Shown here: piece after piece, positions 13,001 through 22,105 of the stretch
How the letters are laid out: every line of letters begins with the position of its first letter
Numbering within the stretch: position 1 is the stretch's first letter
Origin: Pomphorhynchus laevis
Taxonomy: Eukaryota > Acanthocephala > Palaeacanthocephala > Echinorhynchida > Pomphorhynchidae
Length of the DNA: 64,000 nucleotides
Direction of reading: 5' to 3'
Assembly (NCBI GenBank): GCA_012934845.2
Contig: WNNJ02001273.1
Location: 310,001 to 374,000 of the forward strand
Notes under the pieces: generated by a model
The model's database searches: none
The model's input: the letters and a program-made list of their open reading frames with translations, nothing else
Told to the model about the DNA's origin: nothing
Program-made: the position numbers and the translations under genes

Positions 13001-16000
13001 TATTTATTATAATAAGTTATTGATAATTATCAATAATAATAATTTTTTAATTATTAAAAAATTAAATTTTATTTAATAATTTTTTAATAAATCATTAAAA
13101 TTGCTGAAACTTTACTGTTATTTTATTTAGCCAATTGTGTTAGAAATCATATACTCGTTAGTCTTAAACAGCCTGATATGGTGAAGTTTATCGCTCAATT
13201 TATGTCATTTACGGCCAGGTGGTTGCTTATCAACATTGATAATTCAGCCCATATTCCCGAGATTGTTCTTAGCAATATCAGCACGTTTATGCTGCTTATA
13301 GACGTCGGTAGCTGTGCAAATGTTCTGGAGGTATCACAATGTTTTGGCAGAAAATTTTGTAAAGAAATTATTTTAAATAATTAATTGTTGAATTTATTTA
13401 ACATTTAATTAATTTTTATTAATTATCTATGATAAAATATCTATAGATATAATGCGTTAGATCTAAAGTTATTTTTGCATTGAATTTTGGCAGATTTTTT
13501 ATCTTTAATTTTAGAATTTAATTTATTAAATTTAGTTTAAATATAATATAATATCGTTTCGTCATTGTTTTGACTAATTTGAAGAAACGGCACTAGTTAC
13601 TGTTTTGTCGATATTTCGTGGCTGCCAGACTGATCATAAACAACTTCCCATTGAATCCACTTAGTTCTAAAATAATCTAAATTCATTTCGATTTAACTAA
13701 TTTTGTTTTTGGAAGAAATAAAAGGTAGTTCCAGAATACCAAATGTAATTGTGAATCGAAATATTCAAAATAAATGATTTGTGCAGTGCTTATTGCCAAT
13801 CAACTCAAGTGCTAATTGCAGATGCATCGCCAGTGTCAAATCTATTTATTTTAATTATTTTGAAATATAAAAGTGTTTCCTTCAAATTATATTTTGATTT
13901 TAAAGTAAATGTTGTTTATTTTAATATTATGCCCATGTTTTGATGTTTTTCTACTTCTGTACTGTATTAACACAAAATCGAATTTCACCTCATTGATAGC
14001 GTTTTATTTTATCATTTTGTAATTAAGAAATTGCATTAAAATTGCATCAATATTCTAAGCTAACTAAGGAAACGTACTGTTTATATGTATTGAATTGCAT
14101 CTTCGAAATTTCTCTTTTCTTTTGAGAATGTTATTTAATAAAACAAATTTATTTTCAAATGATTTAAAAAATTCATTAGAAAACAAAACAATTTATTCTT
14201 AAATTAATTTTTTTATTACGGAATTTGTTCGAAATTTTTTGTAGATATTACGAAATTTTGTTTGAAAAATTATCACAAATATAACAATGCAGCAATATTC
14301 GATACATTACACATGAATCGGCAGTAATTAATAAGTGACTGTAAATAACCCATCATCATGATCCTTTATTTCTTCGAATATAATTGGATATACGACTTTT
14401 AAACTAAATAAAATAGGATTGCCTTCAAATGAACATATTTGATTGTTAATAAAATGCCTTTGAAATCTTCCTCTTGATGACTTTATTTTTGTATGTCATT
14501 TCTAGATCCATTCTGACTCTGATCTGAAAGGATCCTCACTGATCCTTTCAACTTGTTCTTACTTAGGTTCACTGATCCTTTCAAATTGTTCTTACTTAGG
14601 TGCAATGTATTGTTCTCACTTATGTGCAAGGTATATCATAACAAATTCCTATGGATATAAAATCTAGCTTCCTAGTACAGGGATTGACATTTATTGTTAC
14701 TAAATCCGTAATCGGTAATTAGGAATTGGTGCTCTCATTTTAGTTTGATTTGAAGTGACAACCACTTTTCATAGTCTTGCAGTTAAGATACCTTCGCAAT
14801 ATAATCGTGATAAAAACACTACGAGAACACACAGAAAGTTATAGAAGTCAACACTGTATACTATAACAAAGCTTATTTGAAAACATTTTGGTTATTTTGC
14901 AACTCGTTAATTTTTATCTAGCAACTCGACGACGGTCTATATCCACTCGTAAAGTGCATAGTTGTGATGATGGGTGAAGAAGGACCAAGTCGAAATCCAC
15001 ACTTAAAAGCGAATCTAGCTCAATCGTTAAAAGATTGTTTTCCACGTGAGCCAACAATTAGGTAACCACTTTCACAAGATGTTTTTATAATTTGTCTATT
15101 GAATAAATTGAAGATCAACTCGTGACATGTGTCTAGAAATGTTCAAGAAAGATAATATTTCGATTATAAAATCATTGCTACATGTATTTGTTACGATAGA
15201 AAGAACAGGTCAATCAGTTTCATTTGAGGAAAAGTTTCAATACCGAATTAGCCTGCACGACATAATTGCTACTCTGTATGAGCATAAGTCACAAAGATAT
15301 CGAAATGAATTACAGGTAAATATTTATATAATTTGAATTTCTCATCAAATTACAATTTACATTGACATAGAAGCATCTGAAAGTTGTGACTAGCGATTTG
15401 CCAATAAATATTTTTATCAATTCACTTGGGTTCAAAACAATCAAATCGTCATTTTTTTATTGTATAATTATAAACATTCAATTACTTTATACATTTAAGT
15501 TATTACTTAGTTTTCAGCAAATTTATAGTTGCGTGACAATTTATAATTGTCCAAGTTAAACATTTTTTAAGAATCTTAATTTTCAACATATTTTTAAAAT
15601 AACTTATTTTTAATCCATTTATTTAATTTAGAATTTGTAGTAGTTGATTTTCTCTTACATTTTTAAGAGCAAGGTGATGAACACGAATGTAGAAATGAGC
15701 ACAAGTGTCCTGCAATAACAATTGCTGCCATTTATTACTTATAATTTAATTAATTACCAATTTATTTATTTAATTCTTGACCCTTAAAAATCTAAATTAT
15801 AGAAACCTTAATAAATTTACATTTAGATTTATATTACACATAGTTACTGATCTGAATTGTTAACTTTTAAACAAAACATTTAAGCATAAACTTAAAATTG
15901 ACTTCGTGCTTGCTATATTTTTGAATATTATTATTAAAAAGTTTTTTTATTAAGAAAAAAGTTATTCTCTAATAAAAAAAATTGTTTAGAGAAAATCTTT

Positions 16001-19000
16001 GTGTGCAAGAATTTTTATAAATAAAAATTCTTGTAGTCTGGTTTGTTTTTTAATAGTAAAATAATACTAATTTAGATTAGAATACTAAAGTTACTGTACA
16101 TTTTAATTTAATAATTTAATTTATTAATTTATTTTATTACAATTTAATGATATTATATCGGACTAATTAATTATTCAAAAGTACAAAATATACTCGCACA
16201 TATACATTTGAACGATCTATATATATTATATATATTTATTATAAATATATATAATTCTTATATATTTAGTTTTATATAATCTTATGTTATATTTTTGTAA
16301 TCTTATAATTATATTATAATATAATTATATATGATTATATAATCTTATCTTATATTATATTGTAATACATTTTATGTTAAGGTTTATTAAAAATCTTATA
16401 AAACATTTTTGTAATTAAAATATTTTCGGTGATTTCTTTACAGTTACGTTTTCAGCAACATTTTTGGATATTTAAAGCAAATATACTAATTTTATTTCAA
16501 AGCTTTTTTGAAATTTTTTAATAATTAATCTTTTAATTTACGCTTTTGTTTTCAGCAACTCTCTCATTTTGCTGTTGAACATATTGATGATGCTGACCCA
16601 CCTTTGTTCTTGCGATTTGTTAATCTTTTACTCAATGATGCAAATTTTCTTATGGACGAAGCAATCCTTGTATGATTCGGCTTTATTTTATGGTTTACAG
16701 TTATTTCTGTTCAATAGGCAGTCACTGAGTTACGCCAATCCCAAGATAACGAATCTTCTCAAATGCAGCATCACGCTGAGCTTGTCCATCGGCTCTCTTT
16801 GTGCCAATACAGATGTCTTTGTAATAGTAAAACCCTGGAGACTCTACGTCTTATGACAATGTCCATCGTTAATATTTTCTGCCATGACTCGATAGTTGAT
16901 CGTATGGCAACAATGATGAACTACTTCCTCGATAAATTGGTACTATCTCATTTAGTTTTTACTTCCGATTTAAAAGTTTTGTTTAAATATAAAGTATATT
17001 AATTCAGAAGACATCATCCTTTTGATTTACCCAACAATAAAATTTTAAACTTAAAAATCGATCTATTTAAAACGTATCATTCTTATATCGCAAGATTTAT
17101 TTATCCGGTACGTTTTGATATAATTTTAACAAATATATATTAGCGCAGTAACATGTAAAATATTTTTCAAAAATAGAAAAATATCAGATATAAAGTATTT
17201 AGATTCATATTATACATCAAGATAGAGTGAAAGCAATGACAACTGAATCTTTGTCCGGTGAACTCCGAAAATGCATTTTAATATTTTAGCATTTATATTA
17301 AATCACAAATTCAATGTTTTATTCAGTAAAACCGCATTTTTAATTCTCTTTTAAAAATCGATGAGCACACTGTGCTACATGTTTAACTTATTGAAAACAA
17401 ATCGTAACGCTGGTGTGGATTTCCTATTATAATAACTGAGTAAATTTTAGCGTGCACAGATTATAATAAATCTAAGTTATAAAAATGAGAAATCCATAGT
17501 TTTTTTGAATTGCTAAAGTTGATATTTTATTATTGTGAGAATCAAAAGTCAAGTAAATGCTTACTTGCTTATTTGTTTACTGACTGATTGTTAATAAGAA
17601 TGTCTGAATGATGAACAATCTGACTTTTAATCTGCTGCGAAGCTTTTAATGAAATGCTGTAATTCAATTACGCAATAGGAGTTAGCGGCTAATAATATTT
17701 TTTGTTAAAAATATAATACATTAAATAAATAATATATTAATAAATCAATCCACAAAAGTTGTATTTTTAAAATTTTTTATTTTACATAAATCAAAATTAT
17801 ATAATCTTATATTATATTTTTGTAATCTTATAATTATGTTATAATGTAATTATATTATAATTATATATGATTCTATAATCTTATATAATATATAGTTTTA
17901 TATAATATTATATTCTATAATATTATAATCTTATCATATTCTTATTATATTATTATTCTTATCATATTCTTATCAATCTTATTATATTCTATTTTATAAT
18001 ATTATATTATTATATTTTATTTTTAAGGATTATTAAAAATCTTATAAAATATGTTTGTAATTAAAATATCATTTTTCTATTTAGACAGGTTCAGAAAGGA
18101 ATAAATTGAAAATTAAAGATAACGAACGAGTTGGTTTTTATCCGAAATCTCTGCTTCAAACAATCGTTATGATTATGAATAATCTAGCAAGGCATGAAAA
18201 TTTTCCAAAAGCATGCGCTAAAGACAGAGGGTAATTGATTTGTATCTGTTCATAAACATAGCTTATTTTATTGACGTCGATCACAAATTAATTGTTTAAT
18301 AATTTGTATAAACAAAACTTATTTTAATAATAGTTTAATGATTAATTAAATTGCAATATATTTTAGTGTAAATTTTATATTTAAAAATCTAGAAAAATTA
18401 AAATCATTTAAATTTAAAAACATAAAATTTTAAATGTATCAATTTTATAGTTTAATTTTTAAAATCTAATTTCTATTTATTTAAACTACAAATATACTCG
18501 TGCGTAAATAGTTTTTGAATTCCAATCGTGTTTTTTAAATCAACAATAAAAGTTGTAATATTCACAAAATTATAATACATTGTTCTTATGGGCAACTGAG
18601 AGCTTAAAAGTGATAGCGAATTCTGTCAAAGAATATACTAACTTTTATGAAATGACATAAAATAACATATTTTTGTAAAATATAGTGATTTTGACTACAA
18701 CTTTATCATAAAATTAAGTAGTTTTTGACGACGACAAATTTCATTTTTGTTTAGGCGATACGGAGAGCGCTTATACGAAAGGACTATCAAAATTTTGGAG
18801 CGTATTGATTCTAATCGAAAAGAAATTGAAAAGTTTCAAAATTTGACCGATTTGGTCGCGGTACGGCATTTTCGACAAGCTTTATATTTTAAAGCATTTT
18901 TTCATGTATCAGAAAAAATGGAAATCTAATGGACCATATAAATATTTTGCAAATATTTGCTGTTTTTAAAGGCCTCAATAATGATTTTCCATAATTCACA

Positions 19001-21323
19001 TCGTATTTATAAAATGAATTAATTAGCTCCCAACGAATATTCTCTATGTTTGAATGAAGATCAGTTGTCTTAAGAACAAATGTGTTGTCATGTTTGAATA
19101 GTTGTACCTAGCACAGTAGCTAAGTTAAACTATGGATTTCCTCTACGGTGGATCATGTGATGCAATAAAGATTAAAAATCGGAAGAATGTAGTTCTGTTT
19201 CACCTGATAACACAAACATAAAAGGACCATATTTTTACAATTTGTATAAAATTACAATGATATAATTACACAGTTATATTATGTATAGTTATATTAAATC
19301 AACTACGTTATTCCTAGTTATTAAGCTGAAACTACTCTAGGCTGAAATTATTTTAATAATTTAAAATTATAATAATTAAAATAATTAATTTTAATTATTT
19401 TTTTTAAATTTTAATAATTTATTTAATATCCGTTAATTAATAATTATTCATTAATTCTTAACTTTTATTAAAACTATCGGGTTACAGGTTTATGAAAAAG
19501 CTTGTGCTTTCAATAAATTGTTTAATTGAAAGCACAAGCTTTCAATTTGTTTTATTGTTTTTTTTACCAATTTTAATGAACTGGCAAATAATTTAGTGAT
19601 TTGAGTAATTAAATAATTAAAAATAATTGTACTAAATAATTTAATATCTGTAATTTATTGTTATTATTATTCATTAATTGTTATTTTCTAGTTTATCTCC
19701 ATAAAAAGTATATTTTGAAAATGTAAAAAAATAAAAAATGTGATTAGAGTGCAAAATTCGCTTCTTTTTCAGTAAAACATATTCAAATTATTTTGTACTA
19801 AAATTAATTACTAATTAAAAATTATTATTCATTAAATTGTGAATTTTTAAAGGGCAACCTTTTGTTACGGTTACCCTAATACAAACATGTTTTTGACAAA
19901 TTAAATACAATTAGTTTTAATTTTACAAAATACAAATTAATTTTTAAATTATGGGGATATTTTTTATTTTGTATTTTACATTTATTTTACATTGATTTTG
20001 TTTAGAATTTCGTTCAAATATTAGTCGACGAAGATGCGTCTTACGATGATGCACCTGAAGAATTTATCGATGAAATTACAGGGGAATTAATGAGCGATCC
20101 AGTACAGCTTCCCGTTTCAAAACGTATCTTGGATAGAGTAACGATAATACGTCATCTTCTTAGGTATTTCTTGTTCCAATGTATATTCTCATTAATTTTT
20201 ATACGGTTGTTTTTAAACTGGAAATTTTGTTTTTTTGACGTATTCGATTATTGCAGTAATGCAATGTTTTCTAATTTAAATACTACGAGAATTAAAATGA
20301 ATTTATTTTTAACAAATTTGCTTTTCTCTTACCAAATTTACAATGTAATGAGACATTGATGTGTACTTTGTATCGCCTTATGTTTTACTTCCTTAACTTG
20401 ATTAAGTCGTAACTTCAATTACTGTGTTATGACGTAACAGTTTAATATCTAAAATTCATGCATATGAACCGTGATTAGTCATTGACTGTAACTTTCGAAA
20501 CTTTAGATTTAATCTAAAGTTTAACTAAAACGGCTGAATTTTAAACTTGCAACTCGTTTAGCAAAATACTTAGCAAAGTGATGTATTCAAAACGAGAGCA
20601 AACTCATCGAGGTGTAATAACGTCCATCAATTTTTGATAATTTACATGGTCCTATTATTCGATTGTTTAATTGTCTGCTCTGATATAATTAGCATTATCT
20701 TTATGTATTATATATTAATCCTATATTTGTTTTAAAAGGCATTTTACCCGTATAAAATAGTAATGATTTAATATTTTGGCCAATATCAGTAACCCTTTTC
20801 AAAAAAAACTTTTCTTTAAAATGGTCAATGAGATTGGCCGAAACGTCAAATAAATAATTACTGTTTTTGTGTGGGTAAAATGCCTTATAAACCTATGCTT
20901 GCACACTATTGTAATTCTTTCAGATTTAATCTGAAATATATGATTTAATATATAATATATGTCATATATTAATATATTTAATCATATAGTATATGATTTT
21001 TTATTCATTGAACATATGTATCTCATTTATAAAAACGTTAACTAGAAAGTTAACTCGAAAGTTAACTAGAAAAATATTAATTTTATAGTTGCCAAGTTAA
21101 TATGTAGATTAAATATTAATATTAATTGATATAATATTTATAGTTAATTAAATATTGAGCTTTATTTCGAAACAGTAAAATCTTTATCTGAACATTTTTT
21201 GTTTTATTTAGTGATCAAACCGATCCATTTAACCGTTTACCACTAGAAATAAAAGATCTCATACCTAAAGAAGAACTTAAACTTCAAATCGAGGAATGGA
21301 AACTTTCAAAGAAGAATTCATAA
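3906..21323 (+). CDS. UBE4A: UBE4A-like ubiquitin conjugation factor E4 A, multi-exon gene
   Basis: A U-box ubiquitin ligase that extends ubiquitin chains with an E2. I assembled exons by reading frame, GT-AG borders and similarity to animal UBE4A: about 3862-4076 (3' border unclear), 4732-4778, 4823-4945, 5072-5116 (or 4823-5116 unspliced), 9160-9255, 9326-9547 (or 9297-9324 plus 9348-9547), 9596-9790, 9836-9950, 9999-10175, 10764-10921, 11522-11624, 13131-13330, 14923-15061, 15114-15315, 16556-16669, 16718-16939, 18085-18230, 18755-18860, 20006-20163, 21212-21323. Phases agree at nearly every junction from 5116 on, and the protein ends in a complete U-box. The start is unsure: no in-frame ATG precedes the conserved region except internal 3906, so a first exon may lie upstream. 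Introns are either 41-52 nt or 0.5-4 kb. UBE4A is preferred over UBE4B because of the SDQTDPFNR block and the matching core. Confidence 0.88.
4732..5116 (+). CDS. UBE4A: UBE4A exons inside the left arm, one 44-nt intron
   Basis: An exon opening after TTTTAG reads ECEDLVGPDNFEEVRY and stops at a GTATAT donor (4779). After a 44-nt intron the frame resumes at 4823 as YLFAHILAISEKD and runs through LEFVRQCYARLSSKK. A GTATGC donor follows at 4946, but the frame stays open to YIPQNITKQMAILIKK and then HYLVEFKEILFKCSK, ending at a GTGTAT donor (5117). The stretch 4946-5071 is exactly 126 nt and stop-free, so it is either coding or an in-phase intron. UBE4A similarity favours at least its second half being coding. 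Confidence 0.65.
5395..5900 (+). mobile_element. Two tandem scraps of an RTE-like LINE 3' end
   Basis: 5400-5555 reads GRPLERWMDTFLTDLKSVG followed by LTP, the usual C-terminal tail of RTE-type LINEs (GRP..RW.D....DL...G). A second, shorter copy at about 5815-5895 keeps GLTFEDAADR. The AT-rich sequence before each copy is also shared, so a block of about 430 bp is duplicated head to tail. It lies in a UBE4A intron; the first scrap is repeated in the right arm. Confidence 0.6.
5920..6235. repeat. AT-rich simple and palindromic tract
   Basis: Dense TATA repeats with nested short inverted repeats around TAGTATACTA and AATATATATAG. Intronic, no coding signal. Similar tracts lie at 8800-9010, 10180-10390, 16150-16400, 17690-18060 and 35880-36060. 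Confidence 0.85.
6250..8795 (+). mobile_element. Degraded L2/CR1-type LINE in a UBE4A intron
   Basis: A G+C-richer island in the intron between 5116 and 9160. RT blocks appear in order and in several frames: LPSYLRPISILPTISQHFEK (about 7152), YRKNSSTETVCHK (about 7270), SLDLSSAFKVVDHS, VMQYADDIIVYSP with the catalytic YADD (about 7803), and the thumb near 8150-8600. The 5' part (6250-6780) is too decayed to assign. It is a relative of the LINE at 1-2950 but older, with many frameshifts, and lies in the same transcriptional direction as UBE4A. It is absent from the right-arm copy because the arm ends at 5676. Confidence 0.82.
7264..7657 (+). repeat. Direct duplication of about 200 bp inside the LINE RT
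   Basis: The block opening CTGCATACCGTAAAAACAGC at 7264 recurs at 7476, and both continue through the same RT segment (STE...DLSSAF...DHSI) to about 7448 and 7657. The copies have diverged, so the event is old. Confidence 0.85.
9160..10175 (+). CDS. UBE4A: UBE4A exon cluster with minimal introns
   Basis: Five or six exons separated by introns of 41-70, 48, 45 and 48 nt. 9160-9255 reads QLLSSQILDSILQLLTNHAK; the exon ending 9547 carries SLIFLTRADQKFAM (compare LLYFTRQKDMAKVF in UBE4A); 9596-9790 carries NLLLKSCLPSWHFKSF; 9836-9950 carries REQLIVWLSKVISKFQ; 9999-10175 carries LLIVLLHLAMPFCKHSGLD (compare the LKLCQPFCKP block). Introns 9548-9595 and 9951-9998 are multiples of three and contain no stop, so an ORF caller reads straight through them. 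Donors are GTAA or GTAC, acceptors TTTAG, GGCAG or TTCAG. The border near 9297-9348 has two solutions. Confidence 0.82.
10764..10921 (+). CDS. UBE4A: UBE4A internal exon
   Basis: Opens at TTTAG with two bases completing the phase-1 codon left at 10175, then reads LSEETMLCSDNGDSAK, LPNFPTDCFYMVHVCIQI and GRLLSINKS before a consensus GTAAGT donor at 10922. This parallels the DEERKIKNV ... PKFPQNYNLVTE segment of UBE4A. Confidence 0.8.
11522..11624 (+). CDS. UBE4A: UBE4A internal exon
   Basis: Phase 0 entry after TTTTAG, reads VSNEIWMSHDMISIWREN then NHPLFEQAELRFKE and leaves at GTAAAT in phase 1. Similarity to UBE4A here is modest (Q..F..L pattern), but both phases fit the neighbouring exons exactly. 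Confidence 0.68.
11880..12290 (+). pseudogene. Decayed coding-like stretch in a UBE4A intron, unidentified
   Basis: Amino-acid-like text continues across frames: SHRKLLIEHMNMSVESMFNE, NASERTGQLYELTTDILDYV, HLDVYHLTDQNSQDEFSR and YHLLDGNPALKFLDE follow one another with stops and frame changes between them. Phases of the flanking UBE4A exons join directly without it, so it is not needed for the gene. It may be a transposon relic or a dead processed gene; I do not recognise the family. Confidence 0.4.
13131..13330 (+). CDS. UBE4A: UBE4A core exon
   Basis: Two bases complete the phase-1 codon, then the frame reads ILVSLKQPDMVKFIAQFMSF, AHIPEIVLSNISTFMLLIDV and ends VLE at a GTATCA donor in phase 0. 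This matches the [20 protein letters not shown] region of UBE4A, the start of the conserved Ufd2-type helical core. Confidence 0.82.
14515..14640. repeat. Short tandem repeat, period about 42 bp
   Basis: CACTGATCCTTTCAA followed by TTGTTCTTACTTAGGT occurs twice with a partial third unit, just before the UBE4A exon pair. Intronic. Confidence 0.7.
14923..15315 (+). CDS. UBE4A: Two UBE4A core exons around a 52-nt intron
   Basis: The first exon enters at TCTAG with QLDDGLYPLVKCIVVMMGEE and RNPHLKANLAQSLKDCFP, matching MKNPHLRAKLAEVLEAVMP of UBE4A, and leaves in phase 2 at GTAACC (15062). The second, from 15114, reads MCLEMFKKDNISIIKSLLHV, SFEEKFQYRISLHDIIATL and RYRNELQ, matching the FEQKFNYRRPMYPILRYMW block, and leaves at GTAAAT in phase 0. 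The start coordinate 14923 may be off by one. Confidence 0.88.
16556..16939 (+). CDS. UBE4A: Two UBE4A core exons around a 48-nt intron
   Basis: 16556-16669 reads LSHFAVEHIDDADPPLFLRF and NLLLNDANFLMDEAIL, almost residue for residue like the [20 protein letters not shown] block of UBE4A. After a 48-nt intron, 16718-16939 reads AVTELRQSQDNESSQ, LVHRLSLCQYRCLCNSKTLE and VDRMATMMNYFLDKL, matching the helical end of the core. Both exons are whole codons (38 and 74). Confidence 0.9.
18085..18230 (+). CDS. UBE4A: UBE4A exon
   Basis: Reads LKIKDNERVGFYPKSLLQTI, MIMNNLARHENFPKACAKD and leaves in phase 2, matching [20 protein letters not shown] and the PKDGRSY block of UBE4A, where the core meets the U-box linker. 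Confidence 0.87.
18755..18860 (+). CDS. UBE4A: UBE4A exon
   Basis: One base completes the glycine codon, then RYGERLYERTIKILERIDSN and EIEKFQNLTDLVA, matching [20 protein letters not shown] and FSNLAERIKSLAD. Donor GTACGG, phase 0. Confidence 0.85.
19497..19542. repeat. Perfect hairpin, 18-bp stem
   Basis: AAAGCTTGTGCTTTCAAT at 19497 is followed, after a 10-nt loop, by its exact complement. Intron of UBE4A. Confidence 0.93.
20006..20163 (+). CDS. UBE4A: UBE4A exon, first half of the U-box
   Basis: Reads NFVQILVDEDASYDDAPEEF and IDEITGELMSDPVQLPVSKR, then DRVTIIRHLL, and leaves in phase 2. The D-P-V-L-P, D-R and I-R-H-L-L positions are the invariant U-box scaffold, so the E2-binding fold is intact. 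Confidence 0.93.
20732..20892. repeat. Fold-back element (MITE-like) in a UBE4A intron
   Basis: Ends pair as GGCATTTTACCC with GGGTAAAATGCC, and pairing continues inward with mismatches (TTTTGGCCAATAT against AGATTGGCCGAAAC). Total length about 160 bp. The target duplication is not obvious in AT-rich surroundings. Confidence 0.7.
21212..21323 (+). CDS. UBE4A: UBE4A last exon, second half of the U-box
   Basis: The codon split AG|T gives serine, then DQTDPFNRLPLEIKDLIPKE and ELKLQIEEWKLSKKNS before TAA. TDPFNR is the U-box signature and SDQTDPFNR is characteristic of UBE4A rather than UBE4B. The protein ends shortly after the domain, as in the family. Confidence 0.94.
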
Positions 21324-21854
21324 TACCACGAATTGCGATAGAGAGTCGATTACGTTTTGTTCATAAAAATAATTTAGATGTTTATAAGCTGGTATCGTAG
21401 TAAATTATTCCATCGTATAATTTTATATTGAACTAAAATAATATTTAAAATTTATTAATATTTAATATTTATTAAATTATAATTATATTATAATATTACA
21501 ATATATTAAAATATATATTATAATTTTGTTAATATTGTTAACATCATAATAACAATTATGATGTTCATAATTGTATCTCACAATGCGGGAAACAAGAAAC
21601 AAATCAAAAAATAAAAACGATATATCAACGTTAAAATATGTAAATTTCTTTTAAACTCCTTCACTGTCTGCGCTTGTACAATCTCTCGATTCAGTCGTAC
21701 ATTACTTATGATCCTTCGCCCGGATTAAACCGTTCCTAAGCGAGTTATCTTCTGGCAACTTGAGCACAGTGAATGACCACGTAATCCATTATCGGATCGA
21801 TCAATAAATAACTTTCTTAACACATCTTCGGATATGTACAGCTTGCCAAGTAAA
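21324..21854. other. 3' flank of UBE4A
   Basis: AT-rich sequence with no gene that I can support; candidate polyadenylation signals (AATAAT, AATAAA-like) are too common to choose from. From 21590 on, composition becomes more balanced, perhaps part of the adjacent LINE remnant. Confidence 0.4.
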
Positions 21855-22060
21855 AAAAGGATTTATTTTACGTGGCAAATGCGTGCCGGCGTATACCTAC
21901 ATGACCACGAAAGAAAAGAAAAAACAAAAATCTAAATTATGTGTCGAGAAAGTGGAAACGGAGTTGGTATTTGAATTGATAAAGGAGTGAACACCGCGGA
22001 CGTCGAGAGCAAGCTGATTTCAGGCAAGTGGAGAGGCGAGGAAGGCTTGGAGATTGGTAA
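21855..22060 (-). mobile_element. 3' end of an L2/CR1-type LINE
   Basis: The block GGATTTATTTTACGTGGC followed by AAATGCGTGCCGG at 21858-21890 is shared with the 3' ends at 42950 (- strand) and 50580 (+ strand), all next to L2-like material, so it is the conserved LINE 3' terminus. Only about 200 bp is recognisable. Confidence 0.5.
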
Positions 22061-22105
22061 ATTAACAATTATCGATTGATAATTTACAATATTATCTAAA
22101 CTTTA

